Positions 37,647 through 47,457 of a stretch of 64,000 nt of DNA are shown here, piece after piece. Within the stretch, counting starts at the first letter, position 1. Each line of letters starts with the position of its first letter. Source of the DNA: Pantoea rwandensis. GTDB taxonomy: Bacteria > Pseudomonadota > Gammaproteobacteria > Enterobacterales > Enterobacteriaceae. Under the pieces are notes generated by a model. It saw nothing but the letters and a program-made list of their open reading frames with translations, made no database searches and was not told the DNA's origin. Both the position numbers and the translations under genes were made by a program. The stretch spans positions 1,364,001 through 1,428,000 of the forward strand of contig NZ_CP009454.1 of NCBI RefSeq assembly GCF_000759475.1, in the 5' to 3' direction.

Positions 37647-38375
37647 GTGAACCGATACCGTTTTTGCTGCCTGATTTTGGGATCGTTCAGCTTTCTGCTG
37701 CTGAGCAACACTGCCTTTGGCGCGCTGCTGGGTGATAAGGGAGGCATTAGTTTCAACCACACCCGGGTCATTTATAACGCGAGCGATAAGTTACAAACGC
37801 TGACGGTGAAGAACCGCAGCGATAAAGCATGGTTGATTCAAAGCCTGGTCGTCACATCAAGCCAGGATAACAAGCCAGCACCGTTCCTCATCACGCCGCC
37901 GTTATACCGTCTGGAAGCAGGTACGGAACAGACGTTACGCATTCTCTCGCAGGGCATCGCGTTAGCCGAAGATAAAGAGTCGGTGTTTTATCTCTCCATC
38001 CAGGCCATACCCGCCAGTCAGCAGCAGAGTGCTGCTGTACAGCAAACGGCCGTGAGCATGCGTTTTAATTTGAAGATGTTTTACCGCCCCGCGGATGTGG
38101 GTGAACCATCGGTCAACGCCAGTTGCCTGTTGCGCTTCAGCCAGAACAACCGCCAGATTCGGGTTGAAAACCCCTCGCGCTGGCATGTCACGCTGCGCAC
38201 GCTCACATTCGATGGGAAACCGCACAATCTGGATGCACAGCCGATGATGTTGGCACCACACAGTGTTCAGCTCATTGCTGGCAGTGGTAATCACGTGCGC
38301 TGGCAGGCGGTAAACGATTTCGGCAGCTTACATCCCGTTTGTCAGTCAGCGATTAGACCTTCCACGGAGTCATGA
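37647..38375 (+). CDS. Periplasmic fimbrial chaperone 2
   Basis: 242 residues from a GTG start with GAGG upstream. Signal peptide to about residue 27 (FGA). Chaperone motifs: FNHTRVIYNASDKLQ with the anchoring Arg, FLITPPLYRLEAG, and LKMFYRPADV with the anchoring Lys. It overlaps the next chaperone gene by four bases (ATGATGA region). A second chaperone usually serves a distinct set of subunits. Confidence 0.88.
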   Translation: MNRYRFCCLILGSFSFLLLSNTAFGALLGDKGGISFNHTRVIYNASDKLQTLTVKNRSDKAWLIQSLVVTSSQDNKPAPFLITPPLYRLEAGTEQTLRILSQGIALAEDKESVFYLSIQAIPASQQQSAAVQQTAVSMRFNLKMFYRPADVGEPSVNASCLLRFSQNNRQIRVENPSRWHVTLRTLTFDGKPHNLDAQPMMLAPHSVQLIAGSGNHVRWQAVNDFGSLHPVCQSAIRPSTES

Positions 38376-39145
38376 TGAGAACACCTTTCCTGCTGCGTCG
38401 TTCTCTAATGACGCTGGGCTTACTTTGCTTAAATCTCACGGTTTTGCCAACGGTGAAGGCGGTTGAAGAGGAAGCGCAATCTACTGGCATTAGTTTTTAC
38501 AACACACGTGTCATTTTCACCGCGACCTCGCTGTCGGGCGTGACGCAGACCCTCTACAACAAAACGGATAACGCGTGGTTACTGCAGTCACTGATCCGTC
38601 CGGTTGATGCCCAAACGGGTGATGTGGATATCGATAATCACGCCAATATTCTGCTGCCCTTTATTGCGACTCCGCCGTTAGAGCGTCTGGATGCCCACAG
38701 TGATATCACTTTACGTATTCGACGCAACGATGTGCCGCTACCTGACGATCGTGAATCCGTTTTTTACCTGACGATGAAAGCGATTCCCGCGCAGCCGAAG
38801 CACGCTGAAAGCAACACCGTCACGCTGGCTGTAGTGAGCAGTATGAAAGTGTTTTTTCGTCCGGTGGGGCTTAAGCGGTATGCGGTGGAAGAAGCATCGA
38901 ATGCGTTACGTTTTCGCAAACAGGGCAATGAGCTGATTGCCATCAACCCCACGCCTTACTGGCTCACCTTCGCGATGCTGCGCGTGGGCAGCCACGACTT
39001 AGATAAAGCGCAACGGCGCCTGATGGTGCCCCCCAAAGGCGAGCGCGGATACCATTTTCCCTCCGGCACGCAAGGTCAGGTGACCTGGCAATTAATTGAT
39101 GAAGACACCTGGCTGACACCACTGAAGCAACAGGACTCACCCTAA
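38372..39145 (+). CDS. Periplasmic fimbrial chaperone 3
   Basis: 257 residues. After the signal peptide (to about VKA) the same PapD-like blocks appear: FYNTRVIFTATS, FIATPPLERLDAHSDITLRI, RESVFYLTMKAIPA and MKVFFRPVGL. An insert after the first strands makes it longer than its neighbours. The start is one of two adjacent ATGs with CGGAG upstream. It is the third chaperone gene in one operon, which is uncommon. Confidence 0.87.
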   Translation: MMRTPFLLRRSLMTLGLLCLNLTVLPTVKAVEEEAQSTGISFYNTRVIFTATSLSGVTQTLYNKTDNAWLLQSLIRPVDAQTGDVDIDNHANILLPFIATPPLERLDAHSDITLRIRRNDVPLPDDRESVFYLTMKAIPAQPKHAESNTVTLAVVSSMKVFFRPVGLKRYAVEEASNALRFRKQGNELIAINPTPYWLTFAMLRVGSHDLDKAQRRLMVPPKGERGYHFPSGTQGQVTWQLIDEDTWLTPLKQQDSP

Positions 39146-39185
39146 ACAAAATAGCCGCTGTTGAGACAGTCGTTAACGGATAAAA

Positions 39186-41756
39186 ATGACATTACTACAT
39201 CCCAAACCCAGATTGCTTGCCCTGTTGGCGAGTGTGACTTTTGTTCTGCAATCCGAAGAAGTTTATGCAGCAGACTATTTTGATCCCGCATTTTTAACAC
39301 TGAGTGGCGTTGATGTTCAGGAACTCGATCTGAGCGCCTTTGCAACGTCCGGTAAAGTGCCTGCGGGGACTTATTTGGTGACGGTCGTTGTTAACCAGAA
39401 TGAAGTCGGTCAGTTCACCATCGCTTTTGCAGCGGATAACAGTGGCAATGTGGTCGCGCAATTAACGCCGGACTTTCTTCAGCAAATGGGCGTCAACGTG
39501 CAGGGTTTACCGGCTTTTCGTGATTGGCCTGCGGATAAGCCCGTCACGCAATTAAGCAATCTGATTGAACATGCGCGAGTGAAGTTTGATTTTTCTGCAT
39601 TACAGCTTGATCTCAGTATTCCGCAAATTGCCATGCAGCCGAGCGCGTTGAGCGCCATCAAACCTGAAAAATGGGATCACGGTATTCCCGCAATTGTCAT
39701 GAATTACAGCCTGAACGGCAGTCGCACCTTGCAGGAAAAACGAGGGTCCAGTTCCAACCTGTTTGGCAACCTAAGCGGCGGGGCTAATTATGGTGCCTGG
39801 CGGGTGCGCAGCAATCTGTATTGGTACCGCGCACAGAGTCAGTTCGGTACTGGGAATAGCGTGACGCAGCAGAAATTTCAGTTCGCCAATACTTATCTCA
39901 TGCGTGATGTTGTCGCGTGGAAAGCAGAGGTCATGGCAGGAGAAAGCAGTACCGCCAGTGACGTGTTTAACAGTGTGCCTTTCCGCGGCATGAAGCTGAA
40001 CTCGCAGGATGAGATGCTGCCGTACGTGATGCGGGGCTTTGCGCCCGTGATTGAGGGGATTGCGCAAAGCAACGCGCGCGTCACGGTCCTGCAGAACAAC
40101 AATATTATCTATCAGACGTATGTCGCTCCGGGGCCGTTTCGTCTGGAAGACCTTGGGCAGATGGGGTCGGGCGGTGACCTGATCGTGAATGTTACCGAGG
40201 CTGATGGTCGCGTGCACAGCCAGACTATTCCGGTCTCAACCGTACCGGTTATGCGCCGCCCCGGTAGCCTGAAGTATGAGGTCACCGCCGGCGGTTATGA
40301 TGGTGGATTGACCAATGATACGTTGGCTGCGCGTTTTGTTCAGGCAACGGCAATTTATGGCTTACCTTTTAATACCACGCTGTATGGCGGAGCGCTATTA
40401 TCGCGCGACTATCATTCATGGGTGGTGGGAAGCGGAATTTCTCTCGGTGCAATCGGCGCGATATCTGCTGACATCACCTCTTCCAATGCAAAGGTTGTCG
40501 GGAGCAACAGCACGCAAAATGGGCAATCTTATCGTCTGCGCTATGCCAAAAGTTTGCTGAGTACCGGCACTGCAATCGATCTGGCGGCCTATCGCTATTC
40601 CACTCGTCGCTATTACAGTTTCGCTGATTACAATAACAGCGGTTTTCGCCTCAATGACGATTTGGCGCCGTGGACACGCGATCGCCAGCGTTCCAGTTTT
40701 CAGGCCCGACTCAGTCAATCCCTCGGGGCCATCGGTTCTGCCTATCTCTCCACCTCACGAACCGACTACTGGGGCAGAAGTCAGGTCATCAATTCGTTGT
40801 CATCAGGCTTTAACGGTAGCTATCGCGGAATTAATTACACTCTGGCGTATAACATTGAGCGCACCAAAGGCAACGGCGAATGGCCGGAGAATCGCACGCT
40901 TACCTTCAATACGACCGTTCCATTCAGTCTGTTTTCATCCCGCTCAGCCATGAGTCAAACCTATGCCAGTTATCAGGCCAGTCACAATAATCGTGGTCAG
41001 GTTCAGCAGCTGGCCGGTATCAGCGGCAATGCGCTCGACAGCCGTCTGACGTATGGCGTGATGCAGGGCTGGGCTAACGAACAACAGCAACGCAGTCATC
41101 AGTCACTGAGCCTGGCTTATGCGGGAAGTAAAGGCTCGCTGGCTTCCGGTTACAGTCGTTCAGGCGGTAGCCAATCGATGAATCTCGGCGGTAACGGCGC
41201 GTTTGTTTTGCACCCTGAAGGGCTGACGCTCAGCAAAATGGTTGGCAACTCGGTGGCCATTATTAGTGCGCCGGGTTCTCAGGGCGCGAAAGTGGGCAAC
41301 GGTGGCAGCTATATCGACAGCCGTGGTTTTGCGGTGGTGCCTTATCTCACCAACTATCAGCTCAACAATATTTCACTGGATCCTTCTACCCTGCCAGAAA
41401 ACGTCGATCTCACCGACTCTAGCGTGGCGGTCTATCCCACTAAAGGTGCGGTGGTTCGAGCGAACTTCGCCACGAAGGTGGGTTATCAGGCATTACTGAC
41501 ACTACAGCGCCGTGACAAGTCGATTCCTTTTGGTGCGACCGCAAGCGTGATTGACGTGACGGATAGCGAAGTGAACAGCGGCCTGGTCGGCGATGCCGGT
41601 CAACTGTATATGAGCGGATTACCCGAGCAGGGCAGGCTGTTGGTCAAATGGGGTAAACGTTCAGAACAGCAATGTCAGGTGAAATTTAATCTCAAGAATA
41701 TTTCTGCTCCCTCCGCGAATAACCCGATTCGTATTGTGAAAGCAGAGTGCGAATAG
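39186..41756 (+). CDS. Outer-membrane fimbrial usher
   Basis: 856 residues, normal usher length. A signal peptide (to about VYA) is followed by the N-terminal chaperone-binding domain beginning ADYFDPAFLTL. Next come a 24-strand beta-barrel with the plug domain, the highly conserved YVAPGPFRLEDL segment, and the C-terminal domains ending with a cysteine pair (QCQVKF and KAECE). It assembles and secretes the pilus. The upstream gap of 40 bases holds no other gene. Confidence 0.92.
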   Translation: MTLLHPKPRLLALLASVTFVLQSEEVYAADYFDPAFLTLSGVDVQELDLSAFATSGKVPAGTYLVTVVVNQNEVGQFTIAFAADNSGNVVAQLTPDFLQQMGVNVQGLPAFRDWPADKPVTQLSNLIEHARVKFDFSALQLDLSIPQIAMQPSALSAIKPEKWDHGIPAIVMNYSLNGSRTLQEKRGSSSNLFGNLSGGANYGAWRVRSNLYWYRAQSQFGTGNSVTQQKFQFANTYLMRDVVAWKAEVMAGESSTASDVFNSVPFRGMKLNSQDEMLPYVMRGFAPVIEGIAQSNARVTVLQNNNIIYQTYVAPGPFRLEDLGQMGSGGDLIVNVTEADGRVHSQTIPVSTVPVMRRPGSLKYEVTAGGYDGGLTNDTLAARFVQATAIYGLPFNTTLYGGALLSRDYHSWVVGSGISLGAIGAISADITSSNAKVVGSNSTQNGQSYRLRYAKSLLSTGTAIDLAAYRYSTRRYYSFADYNNSGFRLNDDLAPWTRDRQRSSFQARLSQSLGAIGSAYLSTSRTDYWGRSQVINSLSSGFNGSYRGINYTLAYNIERTKGNGEWPENRTLTFNTTVPFSLFSSRSAMSQTYASYQASHNNRGQVQQLAGISGNALDSRLTYGVMQGWANEQQQRSHQSLSLAYAGSKGSLASGYSRSGGSQSMNLGGNGAFVLHPEGLTLSKMVGNSVAIISAPGSQGAKVGNGGSYIDSRGFAVVPYLTNYQLNNISLDPSTLPENVDLTDSSVAVYPTKGAVVRANFATKVGYQALLTLQRRDKSIPFGATASVIDVTDSEVNSGLVGDAGQLYMSGLPEQGRLLVKWGKRSEQQCQVKFNLKNISAPSANNPIRIVKAECE

Positions 41757-41765
41757 GGGAAAACC

Positions 41766-42866
41766 ATGAAACTAAAAACCGGCTCCAGCGTGAAAATCAG
41801 CATGCTTAGTGCAGCGCTTCTTTTCACTTTACAGCCGCATATTGCCAGCGGCCAAATCACCATTGGCAAAGATAAAGGGATATTCCCGACCGGGCTGCTG
41901 ATTAATGTCAGTGAGACTCAGCCTCAAGTCTATAGTGATGCTTTTGCCAGCACCGGCGTGGCGGCGATTGGGCCTCATTTACGCTGTGCTACTCAGGGGG
42001 ATTTAAAACAAATCAACGGCATCTGGGCGTTGCCGATTGCGCAGGGTATTGGTTTAGCACCCAACGTTACCGCAACAGCCAGCTATACCGGATATCGCAA
42101 TGGGAGTTATCAGCATGAAATCCTGACGGGAAAAATCACCCCGGAAGGCAGTTATGCAACCACGAATCTGGGCTACAGCATGACCAGCCCCGGTACTATT
42201 CCTTATCACTGGTGCCTTTCTCCCGTTGATAAAACAGACTATGGTTTTTTTAGGGATGCCGGTAACAAAAGCTATGAAATACGCGGCGAGTGGATGCTGG
42301 TCACCGATGGCACGCAAAAAACGGGTTCGCCGAGTATCCCGATAATGCGCGCGATGTCGCTAGGTGGCGGAACGCTATATAACATCGTCATCCCTGCCGC
42401 CATTCCGATTCGTGTATCCACGCTGGAATGCACTATCAATACGCCGACCACCATTAATTTCGGCGCGGCGGAACAGAATTTCAAAAAAGATAGTGAGCTG
42501 GCAAAAGTGAATCACCATATGGGCGTGACCTGCACCCAGGATGCTGGTCGCGGCATTGACACGAATATTAATGTGCGTTTTAAAGCATTAAGCGGATTGC
42601 ACGAGGGTAATCAATATCGTCTGAAACTTGAACAGGGTGGTGGCTATATTACCGGCAGCCTCGGTGGCGTCACCTATGATGGCCGCTGCGGTACCAATCA
42701 GGGCATAACCTTTGACAATGCGGAAATTAAAATTGGCGAGATTTACCGATCGCAATTAAATAAATCATATTCCCATCCACTTGTCTGGCGGCTCTGTTCT
42801 GGCGGCAGTGATTTACCCAACGGCCGCGTCACCGCAACGGCAGAAATGATGGTGACCTATAACTGA
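41766..42866 (+). CDS. Fimbrial tip adhesin (probable)
   Basis: 366 residues with a signal peptide (to about ASG). Length and layout fit a two-domain tip adhesin: an N-terminal lectin-like domain (about 30-215) and a C-terminal pilin domain with cysteines in TLECTINTPTTINFG and GVTCTQDAG, ending MMVTYN. It is last in the operon and nine bases after the usher. The receptor cannot be predicted. Confidence 0.78.
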   Translation: MKLKTGSSVKISMLSAALLFTLQPHIASGQITIGKDKGIFPTGLLINVSETQPQVYSDAFASTGVAAIGPHLRCATQGDLKQINGIWALPIAQGIGLAPNVTATASYTGYRNGSYQHEILTGKITPEGSYATTNLGYSMTSPGTIPYHWCLSPVDKTDYGFFRDAGNKSYEIRGEWMLVTDGTQKTGSPSIPIMRAMSLGGGTLYNIVIPAAIPIRVSTLECTINTPTTINFGAAEQNFKKDSELAKVNHHMGVTCTQDAGRGIDTNINVRFKALSGLHEGNQYRLKLEQGGGYITGSLGGVTYDGRCGTNQGITFDNAEIKIGEIYRSQLNKSYSHPLVWRLCSGGSDLPNGRVTATAEMMVTYN

Positions 42867-42902
42867 TTATTCCCGAGAGAACGGTTGGGGGAAGTCAGTT
42901 CG

Positions 42903-43529
42903 TTACGATTTCACGACATTGTCCAGCCACTCCTGAAAACGCGAATAGGGCACATACAGCGCCACATCCTTATACAAGGTCTTGCCGCTTTTATTGTCGT
43001 CAATCGCGCTGCTGTAGCCGACAATTACCCCCGCCAGCGTATCGTCGCTGGCGTTGTACACCGCACCGCCTGACATGCCTTTCACTACACCGGCATTTGC
43101 GGCCACCACCACACAACTCGGTTTATTCCAGTCATTGGCCAGTGTGGTGTTGATTAAATTCTTGCCGCTTGAGGCCACCGGCATCGCCGAGATAAAGCTG
43201 TAACCGTATAGATTGACGTTGTCGCCAATATGGCTGTTGCGGAACGGTGGGGGCAGATTGGGTTCGCTGTTCTTGTGATACACCACGGCGATATCGCATT
43301 CAGGATGCCAGGCTTTCACCCGATACATCGAGTATTTCGCCACGTGTGCGGCCGTCAAACTGTATTCAGGTGTCAGTGGAATGGTGGTGCCCAGCGCGCC
43401 AATACCCAGCACGGTAGGAATGCCAGTCACGGTCATATCGACGCGTTTTGCGGCTTCTTTGCTGTACTCGTAGTGACCCACGGAGCAGCCACTCAAGCAA
43501 CTCACTGTCAGTGCGATCAGCCATCGCAT
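42903..43529 (-). CDS. Trypsin-like serine protease lipoprotein
   Basis: 208 residues with a lipobox LSGC giving Cys15 as the lipidated residue. A chymotrypsin-fold triad is visible: His62 (LTAAHVAK), Asp79 (PECDIAVV) and Ser153 (GMSGGAVY). It would face the periplasm or cell surface. It is convergent with the fimbrial operon, 36 bases from the adhesin, and a perfect CRP site lies about 110 bp upstream. Substrate unknown; processing of a surface protein is one option. Confidence 0.8.
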   Translation of the reverse strand: MRWLIALTVSCLSGCSVGHYEYSKEAAKRVDMTVTGIPTVLGIGALGTTIPLTPEYSLTAAHVAKYSMYRVKAWHPECDIAVVYHKNSEPNLPPPFRNSHIGDNVNLYGYSFISAMPVASSGKNLINTTLANDWNKPSCVVVAANAGVVKGMSGGAVYNASDDTLAGVIVGYSSAIDDNKSGKTLYKDVALYVPYSRFQEWLDNVVKS

Positions 43530-43638
43530 TGGTGTTCCCCCTGCATTTTATGACACCGCATCACCGCGTAACTGGTTGAGGTATCGGCAATGCGCGCCCA
43601 TCCTTTACTGATTGATTTCTCGCCGAAAGCTGAATTGC

Positions 43639-43654
43639 TGTGACAACGATCACA
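43639..43654. promoter_or_regulatory. CRP-binding site
   Basis: TGTGA-CAACGA-TCACA is a perfect match to the CRP consensus, with the dyad extended by GC on each side. It is about 110 bp before the protease lipoprotein start on the minus strand and about 360 bp before the MFS gene, from which an ERIC element separates it. Control of the protease gene is the simpler reading. Confidence 0.75.
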
Positions 43655-43821
43655 GCTGAATCAAGCGTAGCGTGAAAAGTGCCATCTGTCTCAGTGGTCA
43701 GCTGCAGTCACTTTCCCGCGCAGGGATTATTGCGTTGCAAGCAAAAATGCCTTGCAGCACAGAGGCTGGTTGAGCTGCCAGGCCTGTGCTTTAATCAGAA
43801 TGTGACGCAGTTCAAATAATA

Positions 43822-43945
43822 AAACCCGTCATCGTTTGGGTTGCAGGTAAGTTGGCTGATATCGCTCACTCTAATCACTGATTTAAGCCAGCTCATCGGG
43901 ATTGTCTCGTTTGCCCCTGCCTGCAACTCAAAAGAATGAGGGTAT
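43822..43945. repeat. ERIC (intergenic repeat unit) element
   Basis: About 124 bp, close to the usual 127. The left end AAACCCGTCATCG with GGGTTGCAGG pairs with CCTGCCTGCAACTC near the right end. The centre ATCGCTCACTC...CACTGATTTAAG...CAGCTCATCGGGATTG matches the ERIC core. It lies in the 483-bp gap 43530-44012, which holds no gene. Confidence 0.85.
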
Positions 43946-44012
43946 GCGTCCGTTGTAACCGCATTGCGTCCGCCGTGCGGCCCGCCTGCAAAACATTTTA
44001 GGAGAGTGTGTT

Positions 44013-45176
44013 ATGCCTGTTGCATTACTGGCGCTGGCGCTGAGTGCGTTCGCCATCGGCACCACGGAATTCGTGATTATGGGATTGCTGCCGGAAGTGG
44101 CGGGCGATTTACAGGTGTCGATTCCTTCAGCAGGATGGCTGATCAGTGGTTATGCACTGGGCGTGGCCATCGGTGCACCGATCATGGCGTTGCTGACGGC
44201 GAAGCTGCCGCGTAAACGTACTCTGATTCTGTTAATGATCATCTTTATTATCGGCAACGTGCTGTGTGCGCTGGCGTACACCTATAACCTGCTGATGCTG
44301 GCGCGTGTGGTCACCGCACTGTGCCACGGCGCCTTCTTTGGTATCGGCTCGGTGGTGGCAGCGAGTCTGGTGGCACCCAGCCGTCAGGCATCGGCGGTAG
44401 CGTTGATGTTCACTGGCTTAACTCTCGCCAACGTGCTGGGCGTGCCGCTCGGTACCTGGTTTGGTCAGCTGTTTGGCTGGCGCGCCACCTTCTGGGGCGT
44501 GGCGATCATCGGCATCCTCGCCTTTATCGCCTTGATTGTCAGTCTTCCGACCAACAAAGAAGAGAAACCGGTGCATCTGGCGAGTGAAGTCAGCGCGCTG
44601 GCGAATGGCAAACTGTGGCTGTCGCTGCTGATGACGGTGTTCTTTGCTGCTGCGATGTTTGCGCTGTTTAGCTATATCGCGCCGCTGCTGTTGCATGTCA
44701 CGGGCATCACCGATCGCGGCGTGAGCTGGACGCTGTTCCTGATTGGTGCGGGCTTAACCGTCGGAAACATCCTCGGCGGCAAGCTGGCCGACTGGAAAGT
44801 CTCCTTCAGCCTGATTCTTAGCTTTGTGCTGATTGCGGTGTTCTCGCTGCTGTTCAGCTGGACCAGCCACGCGCTGTGGCTGGCGGAGATCACGCTGTTC
44901 CTGTGGGCGATGGCGACCTTCGCTACCGTACCGGGCTTGCAGATTAATGTGGTGCGCCACGGTAAAGACGCACCTAACCTGGTCTCCACGCTGAATATCT
45001 CTGCGTTCAATGTCGGTAATGCGCTCGGTGCCTGGGTCGGCGGCGCGGTGATCGATAAAGGCTACGGCCTGACGTCAGTGCCGGTCGCCGCCGCTGCACT
45101 GGCGGTGGTCGGTCTGGTCATCTGCCTGATCACCTTCCGTAAGTCGGGCGGGCAGGGCGAAGCGGTACGCGCTTAA
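44013..45176 (+). CDS. MFS transporter, YdhP/AraJ-like drug:H+ antiporter type
   Basis: 387-residue inner-membrane protein with about twelve helices. The N-terminal motif FAIGTTEFVIMGLLPEVA and the helix-5 motif ALTLANVLGVPLGTW-like segment are typical of the DHA1 family containing YdhP, NepI and AraJ. TAGGAG precedes the ATG. The 3' end overlaps the lysR gene by four bases in convergent orientation. Such exporters expel sugars, nucleosides or drugs; the substrate is not predictable. Confidence 0.87.
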   Translation: MPVALLALALSAFAIGTTEFVIMGLLPEVAGDLQVSIPSAGWLISGYALGVAIGAPIMALLTAKLPRKRTLILLMIIFIIGNVLCALAYTYNLLMLARVVTALCHGAFFGIGSVVAASLVAPSRQASAVALMFTGLTLANVLGVPLGTWFGQLFGWRATFWGVAIIGILAFIALIVSLPTNKEEKPVHLASEVSALANGKLWLSLLMTVFFAAAMFALFSYIAPLLLHVTGITDRGVSWTLFLIGAGLTVGNILGGKLADWKVSFSLILSFVLIAVFSLLFSWTSHALWLAEITLFLWAMATFATVPGLQINVVRHGKDAPNLVSTLNISAFNVGNALGAWVGGAVIDKGYGLTSVPVAAAALAVVGLVICLITFRKSGGQGEAVRA

Positions 45177-46093
45177 ACCAGACGCTCAGCAATGCGTTGG
45201 TTAAAGGTGGCCACCTGCTGCTGCAGGTGGTCGCAGAAGTGATCAACCAGCGCTGAGGCCGGGCGATGCTGTGGCCGCACCAGACTGACGGTGAACGGCA
45301 CCGCGACACTGAATTTACGCATCACCACACCGCTGTCGGCGTAATCCAGCGCCGTCAGCGGATTCACAATCGAAATCCCCACGCCGGCGCGCACCATCGC
45401 GCACACCGATGCCGCACTGTGTGTTTCCAGTACCAGACGGCGCTCCACTTCTTGTTCATGAAACAGCGAATCCAACAGCTGGCGATAGCTATCACTGCGC
45501 GACAAGCTGACGTAATTCTCCCCCTGAAAATCTTGCGGCGTCAGCACCTCACGCTGGCACAGCGGATGGTGTGGCGGCAGCACGCACACTTCATCGCAGG
45601 TCAGCAGCGGTACGCGCTCGGTGCCTGCCGGGGCATGCTGGGTTTCGGTCAGACCCAGATCGTAGCGCTGTGCCGACAGCCACTCTTCCAGCAGCGGCGA
45701 CTCCTGCGGAATGATGTTCAGGCTGACCTGCGGATAGCGTTGCAGGAAAGGCTGTAGCAGGGGAGGTAACAGCGATTGCGAAAATACTGGCAAGCAGGCA
45801 ATCGACAGCTCACCCTGACGGAATTGGCGCAATCCTTCGGCAGCATCCATGATGCGGTCTAAGCCGTACCAGGATCGCTGAACTTCTTCATACAGCCGTA
45901 AACCCTGCACCGTGGGCTGCAAACGCCCACGCACTCGCTCAAACAGTTCCAGACCCAGCTGCTGCTCCAGCCGCGCCAGCTCACGGCTCACCGTCGGCTG
46001 TGAAGTATGCAGCAATGCAGCTGCCTGCGTCAGGTTGCCGCTGGTCATCACCGCATGAAAAATTTCGATATGTCGCCAGTTAATCTTTGCCAT
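45173..46093 (-). CDS. lysR: Transcriptional activator LysR
   Basis: 306 residues, strongly similar to E. coli LysR, the founder of its family. The HTH is at about residues 20-42 (NLTQAAALLHTSQPTVSRELARL). The start MAKINWRHIEIFH has GAGAGG upstream; a longer frame adds residues not found in the family. LysR activates the divergent lysA gene when diaminopimelate accumulates. The 110-bp gap to lysA carries the shared promoter. Confidence 0.96.
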   Translation of the reverse strand: MAKINWRHIEIFHAVMTSGNLTQAAALLHTSQPTVSRELARLEQQLGLELFERVRGRLQPTVQGLRLYEEVQRSWYGLDRIMDAAEGLRQFRQGELSIACLPVFSQSLLPPLLQPFLQRYPQVSLNIIPQESPLLEEWLSAQRYDLGLTETQHAPAGTERVPLLTCDEVCVLPPHHPLCQREVLTPQDFQGENYVSLSRSDSYRQLLDSLFHEQEVERRLVLETHSAASVCAMVRAGVGISIVNPLTALDYADSGVVMRKFSVAVPFTVSLVRPQHRPASALVDHFCDHLQQQVATFNQRIAERLV

Positions 46094-46203
46094 AAATCCT
46101 CTCTGCAATTCCATATCATATTTGCATAGCTGACGCTAAAACAGATATTTTTATGAATTGAATGGCTGTGGCTAAATAGTTGCAAAGACACAGGAGAATT
46201 AAG

Positions 46204-47457
46204 ATGCCACGTCCACTGAACAACACCGAAACGGCACTGACTGCCGACAATTTATTGCCGCTGGCGCAGCGCTATGCTGGGCCATTCTGGGCTTACGATG
46301 CCGCGATTATTCAGCAGCGTATTGTGCAGTTGAGCGCTTTTGACGTGGTACGTTTCGCGCAAAAAGCCTGCTCAAACATTCACATTCTGCGTCTGATGCG
46401 TGCCGCTGGCGTAAAAGTGGATTCCGTTTCACTGGGTGAAATTGAACGTGCCCTGGCCGCCGGTTTCCAACCGGGTGGCGAAGATATCGTCTTCACGGCT
46501 GACGTTTTTGATCAGCCAACGCTGGCGCGTATCGCGGAATTGAAAGTGCCGGTCAACGCCGGTTCCGTAGACATGTTGCATCAGCTTGGGGCTGTATCAC
46601 CAGGCCATAAAGTCTGGCTGCGCATCAACCCGGGATTTGGTCATGGTCACAGCCAGAAAACCAACACTGGCGGCGAGAACAGCAAGCACGGCATCTGGCA
46701 CAGTGATCTGCCGCTGGCGCTGGCGGCGATTCAGCAGCACGGCCTGAAACTGGTGGGCCTGCATATGCACATCGGTTCCGGTGTCGATTATGGCCACCTG
46801 CAGCAGGTGTGTGACGCGATGGTCGATCAGGTCATCGAATTTGGTCAGGATCTGGAAGCCATTTCAGCGGGTGGTGGTTTGTCGATTCCATACCGTTTCG
46901 GCGAAGAAGCCATTGATACCCAGCACTATTTCGGCTTGTGGAGTGGTGCGCGTGACCGCATAGCGGCGCATCTCGGTCATCCGGTGAAACTGGAAATTGA
47001 ACCGGGCCGTTTCCTGGTGGCAGAGTCTGGCGTACTGGTGTCTCAGGTGCGTGCGGTTAAGGAGATGGGCAGCCGTCACTTTGTGCTGGTGGATGCCGGT
47101 TTCAGCGATCTGATGCGCCCATCCATGTACGGCAGCTATCACCATATTTCCGTGCTGCCAGCCGATGGTCGCGCGCTGAGTGACGCAACCGTTGAGAGCG
47201 TGGTGGCCGGTCCGCTGTGCGAGTCGGGCGATGTGTTCACCCAACTGGAAGGCGGTAAAGTCGAAACCCGTGCGTTGCCAGCCACGCAGGTCGGCGATTA
47301 TCTGGTGTTCCACGATACCGGCGCGTACGGCGCATCGATGTCGTCCAACTACAACAGCCGTCCGCTGATTCCGGAAGTGCTGTTCGAGAACGGCAGCCCG
47401 CGTGAGATTCGTCGTGCGCAGACCATTCAGGAGCTGTTGGCGCTGGAGCTGATGTGA
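46204..47457 (+). CDS. lysA: Diaminopimelate decarboxylase
   Basis: 417 residues. PLP enzyme catalysing the last step of lysine synthesis. The PLP lysine is Lys54 in RFAQKACSN; GSGVDYG, ISAGGGLS, IEPGRFLV and the C-terminal PLCESGD contribute to cofactor and substrate binding. The ATG at 46204 has AGGAGA upstream; a longer frame is not used. The next gene starts on its stop codon. Confidence 0.97.
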   Translation: MPRPLNNTETALTADNLLPLAQRYAGPFWAYDAAIIQQRIVQLSAFDVVRFAQKACSNIHILRLMRAAGVKVDSVSLGEIERALAAGFQPGGEDIVFTADVFDQPTLARIAELKVPVNAGSVDMLHQLGAVSPGHKVWLRINPGFGHGHSQKTNTGGENSKHGIWHSDLPLALAAIQQHGLKLVGLHMHIGSGVDYGHLQQVCDAMVDQVIEFGQDLEAISAGGGLSIPYRFGEEAIDTQHYFGLWSGARDRIAAHLGHPVKLEIEPGRFLVAESGVLVSQVRAVKEMGSRHFVLVDAGFSDLMRPSMYGSYHHISVLPADGRALSDATVESVVAGPLCESGDVFTQLEGGKVETRALPATQVGDYLVFHDTGAYGASMSSNYNSRPLIPEVLFENGSPREIRRAQTIQELLALELM

